Of a DNA stretch of 64,000 nucleotides, positions 28,170 through 37,374 are shown in pieces. A program made the position numbers and the translations under genes. The notes beneath the pieces are model-generated. The model saw only the letters and a list, made by a program, of their open reading frames with translations, was not told the DNA's origin and did not search any database. How positions within the stretch are numbered: position 1 is the first letter of the stretch; each line of letters opens with the position of its first letter. The stretch is from Vibrio cincinnatiensis (lineage in GTDB: Bacteria > Pseudomonadota > Gammaproteobacteria > Enterobacterales > Vibrionaceae): contig NZ_SGOM01000001.1 of NCBI RefSeq assembly GCF_022113815.1, positions 248,001 to 312,000 of the forward strand, in the 5' to 3' direction.

Positions 28170-28453
28170 GGCTTCGAGGCGAAGGTTTAGCGCATCATTA
28201 TTGGCTATCCATTGGCCCTATGGGGTCTCTCACCCTATTTTTGTTTTGGTCTTTTCGTGAGGCCTGTTGGTGAAAAAATAGGCCACATAAAATAGCGCAG
28301 CAGTTTACCATGTTATTAGCAAAGTACACCTACTTCTGTGAGTCAAAAAGTAAAAGAGTGGCTGTGAATGTTGCCATTTTTTAGCAGAGTCTTTGACAAT
28401 ATTCATGCGCTATAGCAGAGTGAATGAACGATATTAATAAGGAAGGATAGACT

Positions 28454-28843
28454 ATGTTTAGCCATATCATGCTCGGCGCAAATGATATTGAACAATCCAA
28501 GCGTTTTTACGATGCGATTTTGGGAACACTTGGCTACAACCCTGGTGTTATTGATGATAAAGGACGGTGTATTTATTTACATCCAGAGAGCGTATTTGTC
28601 ATTACGAAACCCATTAATGGGGAACCAGCAACGCACGGTAATGGGATGACGATTGGATTTAAAGCCGCTAACCCAGAGCTGGTGGATAAATGGCATACCG
28701 CCGGTTTAGCTAATGGCGGAAGCGAGTGTGAGGATCCACCGGGGGTAAGAACGAATGGACAGCGTTCTTTATATCTGGCTTATCTTCGTGATCCGGCAGG
28801 GAATAAACTGTGTGCCGCACATATGATGAGCAGTAATAACTAA
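28454..28843 (+). CDS. VOC-family (glyoxalase-like) protein
   Basis: A 129-residue member of the vicinal oxygen chelate superfamily. The start MFSHIMLGANDIEQSKRFYDAILGTLGY is the typical first beta-alpha-beta module and YLRDPAGNKLCAAH the end of the second. Metal-ligand candidates are the His in FSHIML and acidic or His residues in the second module. Proteins of this sort in bacteria are often lactoylglutathione lyase-like or bleomycin-resistance-like, but the substrate is unknown. An AAGGA ribosome-binding site lies about eight bases upstream. The short gene at 28914 follows on the same strand. Confidence 0.85.
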   Translation: MFSHIMLGANDIEQSKRFYDAILGTLGYNPGVIDDKGRCIYLHPESVFVITKPINGEPATHGNGMTIGFKAANPELVDKWHTAGLANGGSECEDPPGVRTNGQRSLYLAYLRDPAGNKLCAAHMMSSNN

Positions 28844-28913
28844 ACAATCGACGTTAAAGGCCTGCTTGCAACGTTTTATCTTTGGTTGAGCCATCTTAAT
28901 AAGGAGTAATGAG

Positions 28914-29072
28914 ATGAACTATTGTGGTCAATGCCGCCAATTTACTCGCACCTCTGAAAATCAGTATGACTTGTGTGGTGCTTGGGAACAGCCTACTCAA
29001 GCCAAGCGTCAGGCTTGTGGCTTCTTCATGCCAAAGAAACCGCGACGAGAAGCTGACAAACCTGTACTGTAG
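28914..29072 (+). CDS. Small cysteine-containing protein, 52 residues
   Basis: A 52-residue frame starting MNYCGQCRQFTRTSENQYDL and ending DKPVL. An excellent AAGGAG ribosome-binding site lies seven bases before the ATG, and a terminator-like hairpin follows the stop, so this is very probably a real gene. Four cysteines occur: Cys4 and Cys7 in a C-x2-C knuckle, Cys21 and Cys35. This spacing could bind zinc. The C-terminal 15 residues are basic (KKPRREADK). I do not recognise a family. It is 70 bases downstream of the VOC gene and may share its transcript. Confidence 0.75.
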   Translation: MNYCGQCRQFTRTSENQYDLCGAWEQPTQAKRQACGFFMPKKPRREADKPVL

Positions 29073-29105
29073 TTGAAAAATAGGCCATCTAAACATAGGA
29101 AAAGC

Positions 29106-29132
29106 CAAGCGGGGTAACGTTTGGTTTTTTTA
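29106..29132 (+). terminator. Terminator after the small Cys protein gene
   Basis: CCAAGCG, loop GGGTAA, CGTTTGG (one G-T pair), then seven T. It lies just before the stop of the convergent M16 peptidase gene. Confidence 0.75.
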
Positions 29133-29136
29133 TCCG

Positions 29137-31890
29137 TTACTTGGGTAGCATAATACTGACTTGCCTTGCACTCCCATCACCAAAGATTTCTAGCGCTCTT
29201 TGCTGCATCTCCTGAGCGGTAATACTTTGAGCCGTTGCTTCTAGGTTCATTAAGCCTTCAAAACCATAGCCATGGGTAATGTAGCGGTTGAGCATAAAGG
29301 CCATCTGTTCTGGTTTATCATAAATGGGTTTAAGTGCCACGATTAACTGTTTGGCTACCATCTGAGTCTCTTCTTCACTAATACTCTGCGTTAAATTGGT
29401 GATCACTTCTTGAAAGGCTTGTTCTGTTTGCGTCACATTGGCAGGGGCAACATGTGCAATCATCAGCCAATCAGAATAGGGTTCGCCATCCTTATTAATG
29501 ATGTAAAGAATAGGGGTATAATCCAACCCTTTGCTCTCTCGGATGTTGGCCAATAATTTTTGGGTGGCTAAACGGTGTAGCATATCTTCGAGGAAGATTT
29601 TTTTAGTACTTTGGTTGGATAGATCAGGTGCGATATAACGATGAATGACGATGGCACTATCTTCAGTATTGATGGCTTTTTCTATTTTGTTGTTGAGTGA
29701 CGGTTTAAAGCGTGGATTAATCTCTACTGGCGGTTGTACAGTGAGTGGGATATTGGCGATGTATTGGCGTAACAGCGGGGTTATGTCGGATGGGGCAATA
29801 TCACCCACAATAATGAGGTTGAATTTCCCTTGTTTAAACAGATGTGTATGAACGTGCAGCACTTGTTCAAAAGTGGGAGTGGGCTGCCCTTCTAAATAGC
29901 GTAGTTGTTGATAGCTATCTTTGGTATAAGAGGCGAGGTTGACCTCATGTGTAAATTGGCCTAGTGGGGTAGTCAAAAATTGGCGCAAGTTTTCTTGGTG
30001 GGTTTGCGTTGCTGTGACTAGTTGGGCTTTATCAAGCTTAGGATCCGTAGAAAATTGATGAATAAAGGCCAGAGCATCATCTAAATCTTGTTTATTGAAG
30101 CCCATGTTTAACCAGTGTGTCGTTGTGTCTATGATAAATGCCATCGACATATTTTTTCTTTTCATATAGCTGTCAGCCTGTGATCCATCCATGCTGCCAA
30201 TTCCTGAGCGAGTTAAGGCCATTGGCGTGATATCGGCGGCTGAATAAAGTTCGCTTGGTAATGAGGCAACCCCACCGGCACGGCTATAAAAAAGGTGTAC
30301 CTGATTTTTATTGCTATAGGTTCTATAGAGATAAACATTGACGTCATTTTCGAGTTGCCACTGAATGATCTCGGGATCACTATGAATTGATTGGGATGTG
30401 ATAATTTCGCCTGGCTGAGTTGGTTGGTGTAAAATGGCATCAACATCCGCTGTATTGAAGTGTTTCCCTCGGCGTTTTCTTAATTTTTTTAATTTGCTAA
30501 ATTCATTGGTAAGTTGTTCCAAATTTTCTTGTTTATCCGCCCCAATAATGATGGCAGCATCCCCCTTCAGTAACTGTTTTAAACGTTGATTAACCTGCTC
30601 TATAGTTGCGGTGTTGAGTAGTTGTTTGAGGCCATATTGAAAGTCGAGAGTACTCTGCAGGACTTGTTGGTTGGTTATCGCCCAAATGCGATGATTGGCA
30701 TGTTGATTGGGTAATAAGTCATCCTTATTTTGTGCTGCATACTGGAGATCATCTTTGAATGGGTGCAGTTGAGCCTCTAATTCTTCTTGTGTAATACCAA
30801 AATCACGTAGTGAAGAGAGCGTAGATAAGATGAGTTCTTGTACAAGAGAGCGTTGCTGGTAGGGGAATGTACTACCAATCAAAGTGTAGCGTTGATCAAG
30901 CACAGGATAGCTCATGGCATACAATTGTGAATGAAGTTGGGCGCTGTCACGAAATACTGTCTTTAAGCGCTGATCAATTAATTGTTCAGCAATATTATCT
31001 AATCGATGGTCTAATAATTGTTCGTGAGTCGTAATAGAATGACGGCCTCGATCAATCAGTAATGAGAAGCTCGCATGTTCGCCAGTTGCTACATATGCAA
31101 CGTAGTCTTGCAGGTTTTGTTGGCGTCTTTTCGCAGGTTCTGGTCGAGGTGTTGTGCCTTTCTCCCAGTTGGCAAAATAGCGTTGAATCCATTCTTCCCC
31201 TTGCTCTAGCGTTATGTTACCCGTGATGACTATTTCAGCTAATTGAGGTTGATACCACTGTTGGTAAAATGTTTGGAGACTTTTTGGTGAGGCTTGCTGA
31301 ACCTGTTCTTTCGTACCCAGTACGTCATGTTCGGCATAATCGGTTGTTGCAATCAAATGTTCATAATATTGTTGTTCTAATGGCTTTTCTTCCCGATAGC
31401 GGTGGCGAAACTCTCCCATAATTACCCCTTTCTCTTTTTCGACTTCTTGCGGAGAGAAGGTGAGCCCATCGGCAATATCTCTAAACCAAAGTAACGCTTT
31501 GTCTACGGCGAGATTATCGGGTAAATCCAGCGTATAAACGGTTTCTTGATAAGAGGTATAGGCATTAAGATCGGGGCCAAAGCTGGCTCCTGCTTGCTGC
31601 ACCATTGTAATGACATCATTGTGAGCATAGTGGAGGCTCCCATTAAATGCCATATGTTCAATAAAGTGTGCATAGCCAGCTTGTGTATGGGATTCTTGTC
31701 GTGACCCCGTATGAAGATATAGACGGATGGATACCGCTTGATGATGATCTGGGTAGAGATGGTAGGTCAGTCCATTTTCAAGCTGTCCTGTTATCCATTG
31801 TTGATCCGCTTGTAAAGGGGTAGAGGGAGCCTGTGTGATGCAGCCGAGTAAAGGTATGCATAGCATTCCAGCCAATAGATGTATTTTCAT
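29137..31890 (-). CDS. M16-family zinc metallopeptidase, lipoprotein
   Basis: A 917-residue insulinase/pitrilysin-type peptidase of the PqqL-like group. The signal peptide ends in a lipobox (PLLGC, Cys17), so the enzyme should be anchored to a membrane facing the periplasm. The inverted zinc motif H75-x-x-E78-H79 (YAHFIEHMAFNGS) and the distal acidic ligand region VEKEKGVIMGEFRHR (about residue 155) are intact, so it is catalytically competent in its N-terminal half; the C-terminal half is the usual inactive M16C repeat. Targets are unknown; small peptides are likely. It is convergent with the small Cys protein gene and divergent from the unknown membrane protein gene. Confidence 0.9.
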   Translation of the reverse strand: MKIHLLAGMLCIPLLGCITQAPSTPLQADQQWITGQLENGLTYHLYPDHHQAVSIRLYLHTGSRQESHTQAGYAHFIEHMAFNGSLHYAHNDVITMVQQAGASFGPDLNAYTSYQETVYTLDLPDNLAVDKALLWFRDIADGLTFSPQEVEKEKGVIMGEFRHRYREEKPLEQQYYEHLIATTDYAEHDVLGTKEQVQQASPKSLQTFYQQWYQPQLAEIVITGNITLEQGEEWIQRYFANWEKGTTPRPEPAKRRQQNLQDYVAYVATGEHASFSLLIDRGRHSITTHEQLLDHRLDNIAEQLIDQRLKTVFRDSAQLHSQLYAMSYPVLDQRYTLIGSTFPYQQRSLVQELILSTLSSLRDFGITQEELEAQLHPFKDDLQYAAQNKDDLLPNQHANHRIWAITNQQVLQSTLDFQYGLKQLLNTATIEQVNQRLKQLLKGDAAIIIGADKQENLEQLTNEFSKLKKLRKRRGKHFNTADVDAILHQPTQPGEIITSQSIHSDPEIIQWQLENDVNVYLYRTYSNKNQVHLFYSRAGGVASLPSELYSAADITPMALTRSGIGSMDGSQADSYMKRKNMSMAFIIDTTTHWLNMGFNKQDLDDALAFIHQFSTDPKLDKAQLVTATQTHQENLRQFLTTPLGQFTHEVNLASYTKDSYQQLRYLEGQPTPTFEQVLHVHTHLFKQGKFNLIIVGDIAPSDITPLLRQYIANIPLTVQPPVEINPRFKPSLNNKIEKAINTEDSAIVIHRYIAPDLSNQSTKKIFLEDMLHRLATQKLLANIRESKGLDYTPILYIINKDGEPYSDWLMIAHVAPANVTQTEQAFQEVITNLTQSISEEETQMVAKQLIVALKPIYDKPEQMAFMLNRYITHGYGFEGLMNLEATAQSITAQEMQQRALEIFGDGSARQVSIMLPK

Positions 31891-32115
31891 AATAACCTCA
31901 TGATTTTTCTCCCACTATAAACAAATATCCAAGGCTTATGAGTTTGAGTAATTTGATTTTCGATGCAAATAACGAATCCTATTTACTGCAATGATAAAAG
32001 TGTCAGTGGAACATGATGTTACCGTTGAAATAGTAAATTAGCGGGTAAAGCGATAGGCAGAATTCAGCCGCTTTTGATATCATCCTTTCAAATTTTGTTT
32101 GTTAATGAAGAATGT

Positions 32116-32793
32116 ATGCTTTATTCCTTACTGAGTGTTGTGGCTCCGATGCTACTTGGCACACAATTATTACTAACGTTAGTGTTGGTTAAAGGTGATA
32201 TCTGTCCGGGGCAACGAGGCCGATTGCATAAGGTGCTGCCAGTACTTGCGGTTCTTTGGCTTGCGGTTGCTTCGTTGAAAATCGAAGCGTGTTTAATCAT
32301 CTTTGCTTTGCTTTATTTTTATTCTCAAGTACAAACGAAGAAGACACGTCATGAAGGGCCGCTTTGGGTATTGTACCTTGCCGATGGATTAGCTTTGTCA
32401 TTTGTTGCCATCGTGATGACGCAGTCATTGAATGGTTCAATGGCTATTACACTTTTTAGTAGCATCTTTTTGCTTGGCGCACTGCTTGGTCACTTACTCC
32501 TAACGGTGGCAAGGACTCGTTTACAAGCCTTTCACCGCATTTTACCCGTGGTGGGCATTTTATCTGCGATGGTGATAACGCTCTGCATTGTGCCTTATGC
32601 ATACCAACTAGAACCAGATCAGCTTTCAGCTATGATTCAACCGTTACTGGTGAGCTTTTCGTTATTAGTGATGGGTATTTTTTCTTGGTGCTGGCATCTT
32701 CTATTGGTAAAGCCTGTGGCAAAAGTACCATTGTTGATTGCGCTATTATTGATGCTGGTTGCTGTGATGGGCTTTTATCGCCTCTATTTATAG
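32116..32793 (+). CDS. Multi-spanning membrane protein of unknown function
   Basis: A 225-residue highly hydrophobic protein with about six to seven predicted transmembrane segments, for example SVVAPMLLGTQLLLTLVLV (residues 7-25), VLPVLAVLWLAVASL, ACLIIFALLYFYSQV and the C-terminal VPLLIALLLMLVAVMGFYRLYL. Loops are short and the positive loop residues (KTKKTRH region) suggest an inner-membrane protein. I recognise no family motif. The frame is open 14 codons further upstream; the ATG at 32116, preceded by GAAGAA, starts directly into the first membrane segment and is preferred. The DUF4250 gene follows 84 bases later on the same strand. Confidence 0.65.
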   Translation: MLYSLLSVVAPMLLGTQLLLTLVLVKGDICPGQRGRLHKVLPVLAVLWLAVASLKIEACLIIFALLYFYSQVQTKKTRHEGPLWVLYLADGLALSFVAIVMTQSLNGSMAITLFSSIFLLGALLGHLLLTVARTRLQAFHRILPVVGILSAMVITLCIVPYAYQLEPDQLSAMIQPLLVSFSLLVMGIFSWCWHLLLVKPVAKVPLLIALLLMLVAVMGFYRLYL

Positions 32794-32877
32794 TGGGTAA
32801 TGTTTCGAGAGGAAAATCACTTTTCATTCCTTAAATTGCGACTAAGCTTACTATCAGGGCGACGAGAGAGGAGCAGG

Positions 32878-33075
32878 ATGATGGATTTAAGCAACATTAG
32901 CCGTCTTGATGACGCAATTCTATTGGGCATTATCAATGAGAAGCTGCGTTTAGAGTGCGATAGCTTGGATGAACTCGTATCCGTATATGAGATGAATGAA
33001 GAGCATGTGGTTGGTAAATTGAGCCATTTAGGCTTTAAATATGACCCTCTTACCAACCAGTTTAAATCGTACTGA
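32878..33075 (+). CDS. DUF4250 family small protein
   Basis: A 65-residue soluble protein (MMDLSNISRLDDAILLGIINEKLRLECDSLDELVSVYEM...) matching the small DUF4250 family: an N-terminal DDAILLGIINEKLR helix and a second helix-turn that looks like a compact helix-turn-helix (LDELVSVYEMNEEHVVGKLSHLGF), ending YDPLTNQFKSY. Function unknown; the two-helix pattern may indicate nucleic-acid binding. A GAGGAG site lies just before the tandem ATG-ATG; either may be used. Longer upstream readings are not supported. Confidence 0.78.
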   Translation: MMDLSNISRLDDAILLGIINEKLRLECDSLDELVSVYEMNEEHVVGKLSHLGFKYDPLTNQFKSY

Positions 33076-33095
33076 TACACTGTTTACCGCATAAT

Positions 33096-34007
33096 TTAAG
33101 CCATCTTAATACCGTCAAGATGGCTTTTGCATTGCTGGCGGGCGATAGCAAAAAAGGCTTGTAAGTAACGCTTGTCTTTTTCGCTGTGACGCGTTGCGGC
33201 AAATAACCGACGCCATAACCCATGGCCCAATGGTTTACTGGTGATGAGTCCTTGACGTGAAAATTCACTGATCGCCCAGTTGGGTAGTGTTGCCACCCCT
33301 AATCCCGCAGACACCATTTGAACCAGCATCAAGGTATTGTCTGCTTGCTTCCATTTCGCCGGTTCTACGCCTGCGGGGTGAAGAAAATGTTTGACGACAT
33401 CTAAGCGCTGTTTTTGTACGGGATAACACAGCATGGTTTGCTCGGCTAAATCTTGTGGCGTAATGACGGTTTTACCGGCGAGAGGATGATTGGTCGCTGT
33501 GATAAGACGCATTTCAAAGTCAAATAAAGGTTCATAATGCACCTCTGAGCGCGGCAAAATATCTGAGGTGATCACTAAGTCTAACTCTCCGGCTAGGAGT
33601 GCAGGTAAAGGTTCAAAACCAAACCCTGAAGAAAAATCGAGCGTAACACTGGGCCAAGCCAATTGATATTCACGCAGGGCAGGCATTAGCCATTGGAAAC
33701 AAGAGTGGCATTCAATCGCCATGTGCAAACGCCCATTCACATCTTCTTTCAGACTAGCGAGTTCATTTTCTGCTCTAGCTAACCGCGGCAGCACCTCGTC
33801 GGCCACATTAAGCAAAATTTTTCCTTCAGACGTAAAGCGGACTGGGCGTGTTTTACGGAGAAAAAGTTGGCCGCCGATCCGAGCTTCAAGATCTTTAATT
33901 TGATGAGATAAGGCCGACTGAGTCAGGTGTAGAGCGGTGGCCGTGGCGGTTAAGGAACCGGTCTCTCGCAGTGAAACTAAGGTTCTTAAATGTTTAAGCT
34001 CGATCAT
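33096..34007 (-). CDS. metR: LysR-type methionine regulator MetR
   Basis: A 303-residue LysR-family activator. The winged helix-turn-helix is at residues 1-62 (LRETGSLTATATALHLTQSALSHQIKDLEARIGGQLFLRKTRPVRFT) and the effector domain follows (AIECHSCFQWLMPALREY, LDLVITSDILPRS, YPVQKQRLDVVKHFLHPAGV), all characteristic of MetR. With homocysteine as co-inducer it activates metE and other methionine genes. It is divergent from metE, the classic arrangement. The last codons lie inside a hairpin that serves as terminator for the convergent DUF4250 gene. Confidence 0.95.
   Translation of the reverse strand: MIELKHLRTLVSLRETGSLTATATALHLTQSALSHQIKDLEARIGGQLFLRKTRPVRFTSEGKILLNVADEVLPRLARAENELASLKEDVNGRLHMAIECHSCFQWLMPALREYQLAWPSVTLDFSSGFGFEPLPALLAGELDLVITSDILPRSEVHYEPLFDFEMRLITATNHPLAGKTVITPQDLAEQTMLCYPVQKQRLDVVKHFLHPAGVEPAKWKQADNTLMLVQMVSAGLGVATLPNWAISEFSRQGLITSKPLGHGLWRRLFAATRHSEKDKRYLQAFFAIARQQCKSHLDGIKMA
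33098..33128 (+). terminator. Terminator of the DUF4250 gene, inside the metR 3' end
   Basis: AAGCCATCTT, nine-base loop, AAGATGGCTT followed by TT. The hairpin overlaps the final codons of metR on the other strand. Confidence 0.6.
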
Positions 34008-34074
34008 GTATCACCTTCATCTTCCCTTTCTTATTATTAATTTATTTAAACTTACGTGGTTTTTCCATCACTGT

Positions 34075-34090
34075 AAACATCTAGATGGCT
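34075..34090. promoter_or_regulatory. Tandem MetJ-like boxes, metR side
   Basis: Two adjacent octamers, AAACATCT and AGATGGCT, each match six of eight bases of the MetJ box AGACGTCT. They lie 68 bases upstream of the metR start and may let MetJ repress metR. Confidence 0.45.
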
Positions 34091-34188
34091 AATGGTTGTT
34101 AATTCAACTAATGAAATGTTTTATAAACATGAAATTTTCTAATAAACAAGTTGAATAATTGGCGATTGTATTCAGAGCCATGCCACGC

Positions 34189-34212
34189 GATAGTCTAGCC
34201 ATCCAGACATCT
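34189..34212. promoter_or_regulatory. Tandem MetJ-like boxes, metE side
   Basis: Three adjacent octamers GATAGTCT, AGCCATCC and AGACATCT match four, five and seven of eight bases of AGACGTCT. MetJ binds cooperatively to such tandem arrays. They end 41 bases before the metE start. Possible MetR half-sites (TGAA at 34112 and 34130) lie between the two arrays but lack good partner half-sites. Confidence 0.5.
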
Positions 34213-34253
34213 TTTTGGTGTTTGCTCCCATCATACATAAAAGGATAAGACAC

Positions 34254-36545
34254 ATGGCAACGACAACGCATATTCTCGGTTACCCACGTATTGGTGAAAA
34301 ACGGCAGTTAAAATTTGCGCTTGAGCAGTATTGGCGTGGTGAAATTGAGCCATCTCAGCTTCAACAACTTGGGCAGAGCATTCGTCAACAAAATTGGCAA
34401 CAGCAGCAAGAAGCCGGCTTGAGCTTTGTGACCGCGGGCGATTTTGCCTGGTATGATCATGTGTTAACTACGACACTTTTACTTGGTCATGTTCCCCAAC
34501 GCCATCGTCATGGATTCCCGGATCTTGATACGTTGTTTCGAGTTGGGAGAGGCCAGTCACAAAATAGCTGTGGATGTAGTGGCAGTGCCGCTTCTGATAT
34601 GACGAAATGGTTTAATACTAATTACCATTACATTGTGCCTGAATTTAGTGCCACTGATAGCTTTGAGGTCAGTTGGCCGCAACTGTTTGAGGAAGTGAAC
34701 GAAGCGTTCAAAGCCGGACATCAGGTAAAACCCGTTCTGCTTGGGCCGCTAAGCTATCTTTATTTAGGAAAAGAGGTTGAGGAGGGGTTTGATCGGCTTA
34801 CATTACTTCCTCGCCTATTAACTGCTTATCAGGCGATTTTGGCTAAATTAGCCAAACAGGGAGTGACTTGGGTACAAATTGATGAGCCCATTCTCGCCCT
34901 AGAACTTGAAACACCGTGGCAAGAGGCCTTTAAACTGGCTTATCAAGTCATTCAAGGAGAGGTGAAATTACTGCTGACCACCTATTTTGATTCCGTGAGT
35001 GATACGTTAGATAAAATTATTGAACTTCCGGTGAATGGTTTACATATTGACCTTTCAGCAGCCCCTCAGCAACTGGGTGAGGTATTGGAAAAACTTCCTC
35101 AAGACTGGGTATTGTCGGCGGGTGTGGTGAATGGGCGGAATGTATGGCGAGCCGATCTCGCTTCACAACTCAGTCAACTTCAGCCAGTAAAAGCCCAGTT
35201 GGGAGATCGCTTATGGGTTGCCAGCTCTTGCTCTCTACTCCATAGCCCAGTTGATCTAGAACTAGAAGGTAACCTTTCACCAGAAGTGCATAGCTGGTTT
35301 GCTTTTGCGAAACAAAAACTGATTGAAGTTTCCTTATTGGGTCAAGCATTAGATGGTGATCATACGGCGATACAGGCATGTGAAACTTACAGTCAGCCTA
35401 TTGTTGCGCGTAAACAAGCCATCCATGTCAATAAGCCTCAAGTTCAAGCTCGGCTAAACCGTATCACTGATGCTCTTGCTGAGCGAAGTGCGCCTTATGC
35501 AGAGCGTGCTTATCATCAACAAGAAGTGCTTGGGCTCCCTCTATTACCGACGACAACCATTGGTTCTTTTCCACAAACGGGAGATATTCGTGCTGAACGA
35601 AGTGCTTATCGACAAGGAAACCTGACGGAAACGGATTATGTGAATGCGCTTAAAGGGCATATTGCCGATGCAGTTCAACGTCAAGAAGCTCTTGGTTTGG
35701 ATGTGTTGGTACATGGAGAAGCTGAGCGCAATGACATGGTGGAATACTTTGCTGAAAATCTTGCTGGTTTCCAAACGACACAGTTTGGTTGGGTACAGAG
35801 TTACGGTTCTCGCTGTGTGAAACCCGCCATTGTGGTGGCCGATATTGAACGAGAGAAACCCATGACGGTGGAGTGGTCAACCTATGCACAATCACTCACA
35901 AGCAAACAAATGAAAGGGATGTTGACTGGGCCTGTCACGATTCTCTGCTGGACGTTCCCGCGAGAAGACATTACTCGGGAGCAAATTGCGCAGCAATTGG
36001 CATTGGCACTACGTGATGAAGTGTCTGACTTGCAGGATGCCGGCATTAATATTATCCAGATTGATGAGCCTGCGATTCGTGAAGGTTTACCATTGAAAAA
36101 ACGGGATCATCAAACTTATTTACAATGGGCGGTGCAAGCTTTCAAAATATCAGCCGCGAGTGCTCGACCTGAAACACAAATCCATACTCACATGTGTTAT
36201 AGCGAATTTAATGAAATTATTGATTCTGTTGCCGCGCTTGATGCGGACGTGATTACCATTGAAACCTCGCGATCGAATATGGAATTACTGAAAGCATTTG
36301 AAGAGTTTAATTACCCGAATGCCATAGGGCCGGGCGTGTATGATATCCATTCCCCTAACATTCCATCACAAGCGTGGATTGAAGGATTGTTACGTAAAGC
36401 TGCGGAGAAAATTCCTGTTGAACGGTTATGGGTTAACCCTGATTGCGGCCTAAAAACACGGAATTGGCCTGAGGTGGAAGCCGCATTAACCAACTTAGTA
36501 CTGGCGGCTAAAGCATTACGTGAAGAATGGCAGAAAAATAAATAG
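34254..36545 (+). CDS. metE: Cobalamin-independent methionine synthase
   Basis: A 763-residue cytosolic zinc enzyme that transfers the methyl group of 5-methyltetrahydropteroyl-triglutamate to homocysteine. It starts at [20 protein letters not shown], the family N-terminus, with AAGGA nine bases upstream; an upstream in-frame start is not used. The two-barrel architecture is complete: the N-terminal folate-side barrel to about residue 400, then the catalytic barrel from [19 protein letters not shown]. Zinc ligands are visible as H-x-C in [10 protein letters not shown], the Glu of [10 protein letters not shown] and the Cys of [11 protein letters not shown]. No cobalamin riboswitch is present upstream; control appears to be by MetR and MetJ. 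Confidence 0.97.
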   Translation: MATTTHILGYPRIGEKRQLKFALEQYWRGEIEPSQLQQLGQSIRQQNWQQQQEAGLSFVTAGDFAWYDHVLTTTLLLGHVPQRHRHGFPDLDTLFRVGRGQSQNSCGCSGSAASDMTKWFNTNYHYIVPEFSATDSFEVSWPQLFEEVNEAFKAGHQVKPVLLGPLSYLYLGKEVEEGFDRLTLLPRLLTAYQAILAKLAKQGVTWVQIDEPILALELETPWQEAFKLAYQVIQGEVKLLLTTYFDSVSDTLDKIIELPVNGLHIDLSAAPQQLGEVLEKLPQDWVLSAGVVNGRNVWRADLASQLSQLQPVKAQLGDRLWVASSCSLLHSPVDLELEGNLSPEVHSWFAFAKQKLIEVSLLGQALDGDHTAIQACETYSQPIVARKQAIHVNKPQVQARLNRITDALAERSAPYAERAYHQQEVLGLPLLPTTTIGSFPQTGDIRAERSAYRQGNLTETDYVNALKGHIADAVQRQEALGLDVLVHGEAERNDMVEYFAENLAGFQTTQFGWVQSYGSRCVKPAIVVADIEREKPMTVEWSTYAQSLTSKQMKGMLTGPVTILCWTFPREDITREQIAQQLALALRDEVSDLQDAGINIIQIDEPAIREGLPLKKRDHQTYLQWAVQAFKISAASARPETQIHTHMCYSEFNEIIDSVAALDADVITIETSRSNMELLKAFEEFNYPNAIGPGVYDIHSPNIPSQAWIEGLLRKAAEKIPVERLWVNPDCGLKTRNWPEVEAALTNLVLAAKALREEWQKNK

Positions 36546-36561
36546 GACGATTCTTTAATCA

Positions 36562-36585
36562 TAAAGGCCTCTGTGGAGGCCTTTA
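36562..36585. terminator. Hairpin between metE and aspS
   Basis: TAAAGGCCTC, loop TGTG, GAGGCCTTTA: a perfect ten-base stem directly after metE, likely working for both convergent genes although the T-run is only three. Confidence 0.75.
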
Positions 36586-36594
36586 ACATATTCA

Positions 36595-36984
36595 TTATTT
36601 ACATTGGGACTTTGTGACGATTTGATCCACCATCAGCTGACCTCTTGGGTTACGGACGTGTAGCCGGTAACTGATGCCGACATCAAGGTTGGCTCTAATC
36701 TCTGAACTGGAACAAAAGCGCTGAACACTTTTTTCCATCACTTGAGTCATTGACTGCGCTCCTTGTTGATCAAGGTTGTAGATCATCATCATTTCGATGG
36801 TCGAGCCTTTAGAACTGGCTCGCATAATATTGAGTGGCCCTTGTTCAATCGGCAGTTCGGCATTGAGTACACTTGCACGGTTGGCGGCTAACAGTTCAAG
36901 ATTCTTTTGTTGATCGCCAGTAGAGCTGCATCCGCTAAGCAGCAAAAAAGTAAGGCTCGTGATACTCAGTAACGATTTTTTCAT
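36595..36984 (-). CDS. aspS: Type II secretion pilotin lipoprotein AspS
   Basis: A 129-residue lipoprotein with signal peptide and lipobox (LLLSGC, Cys19). It resembles the AspS/GspS-beta pilotin that carries the GspD secretin to the outer membrane in Vibrio; the conserved parts are LELLAANRASVLNAELPIEQGPLNIMRASSKGSTIEMMMIYN and YRLHVRNPRGQLMVDQIV. Two cysteines near the middle and the C-terminus (RFCSSSE and KSQCK) would form the structural disulfide seen in the family. As I recall, V. cholerae aspS (VC1703) also lies next to metE and apart from the gsp operon. It starts two bases after the yciI stop, so the two genes are cotranscribed. Confidence 0.85.
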   Translation of the reverse strand: MKKSLLSITSLTFLLLSGCSSTGDQQKNLELLAANRASVLNAELPIEQGPLNIMRASSKGSTIEMMMIYNLDQQGAQSMTQVMEKSVQRFCSSSEIRANLDVGISYRLHVRNPRGQLMVDQIVTKSQCK

Positions 36985-36986
36985 AG

Positions 36987-37283
36987 TTAAAAAACTTGTT
37001 TAAAAGGTTTAACGATAACGTGCGCGTAAACGCCTGCCTTGTTATAAGGATCCGCCTCAGCCCAAGTTTGAGCCGCCTGTAAAGACTCAAACTCAGCAAT
37101 GACGGTCGAGCCTGTGAATCCGGCTTCACCGGGGTTTTCTGCGTCAATGGCTGGAAGAGGGCCTGCGACGAGTAGTCGACCTTCATTACGTAACTGTTGC
37201 AAGCGTTCGAGGTGTTCAGGGCGAGCACTCAATCGTTTAGCTAAAGAATCTTCCACATCTTGAGCGAAAATAACATACCACAT
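36987..37283 (-). CDS. yciI: YciI family protein
   Basis: A 98-residue cytosolic protein of the YciI/dimeric alpha-beta barrel family. Conserved features are [28 protein letters not shown] at the start, the [10 protein letters not shown] segment with the family Asp and His candidates (ARPEH), and the end [14 protein letters not shown]. Enzymatic activity of YciI proteins is not settled. An AAGGATAT ribosome-binding site lies upstream. It is directly upstream of aspS and downstream of yciA-yciB, the same order as in other gamma-proteobacteria. Confidence 0.9.
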   Translation of the reverse strand: MWYVIFAQDVEDSLAKRLSARPEHLERLQQLRNEGRLLVAGPLPAIDAENPGEAGFTGSTVIAEFESLQAAQTWAEADPYNKAGVYAHVIVKPFKQVF

Positions 37284-37374
37284 ACTGATATCCTTATAAT
37301 GGTTGGAGCGAAAGTGTTGAGGTAATGTACTGAAGTTGAATGATTTTAAAAGCCGTGTTTATCCATTTCTGTGA

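Noticed and set aside
34008..34253. Cobalamin or SAM riboswitch before metE
   Set aside because: The gap is only about 246 bases shared with metR, with no conserved riboswitch core; MetJ-like boxes explain control better.
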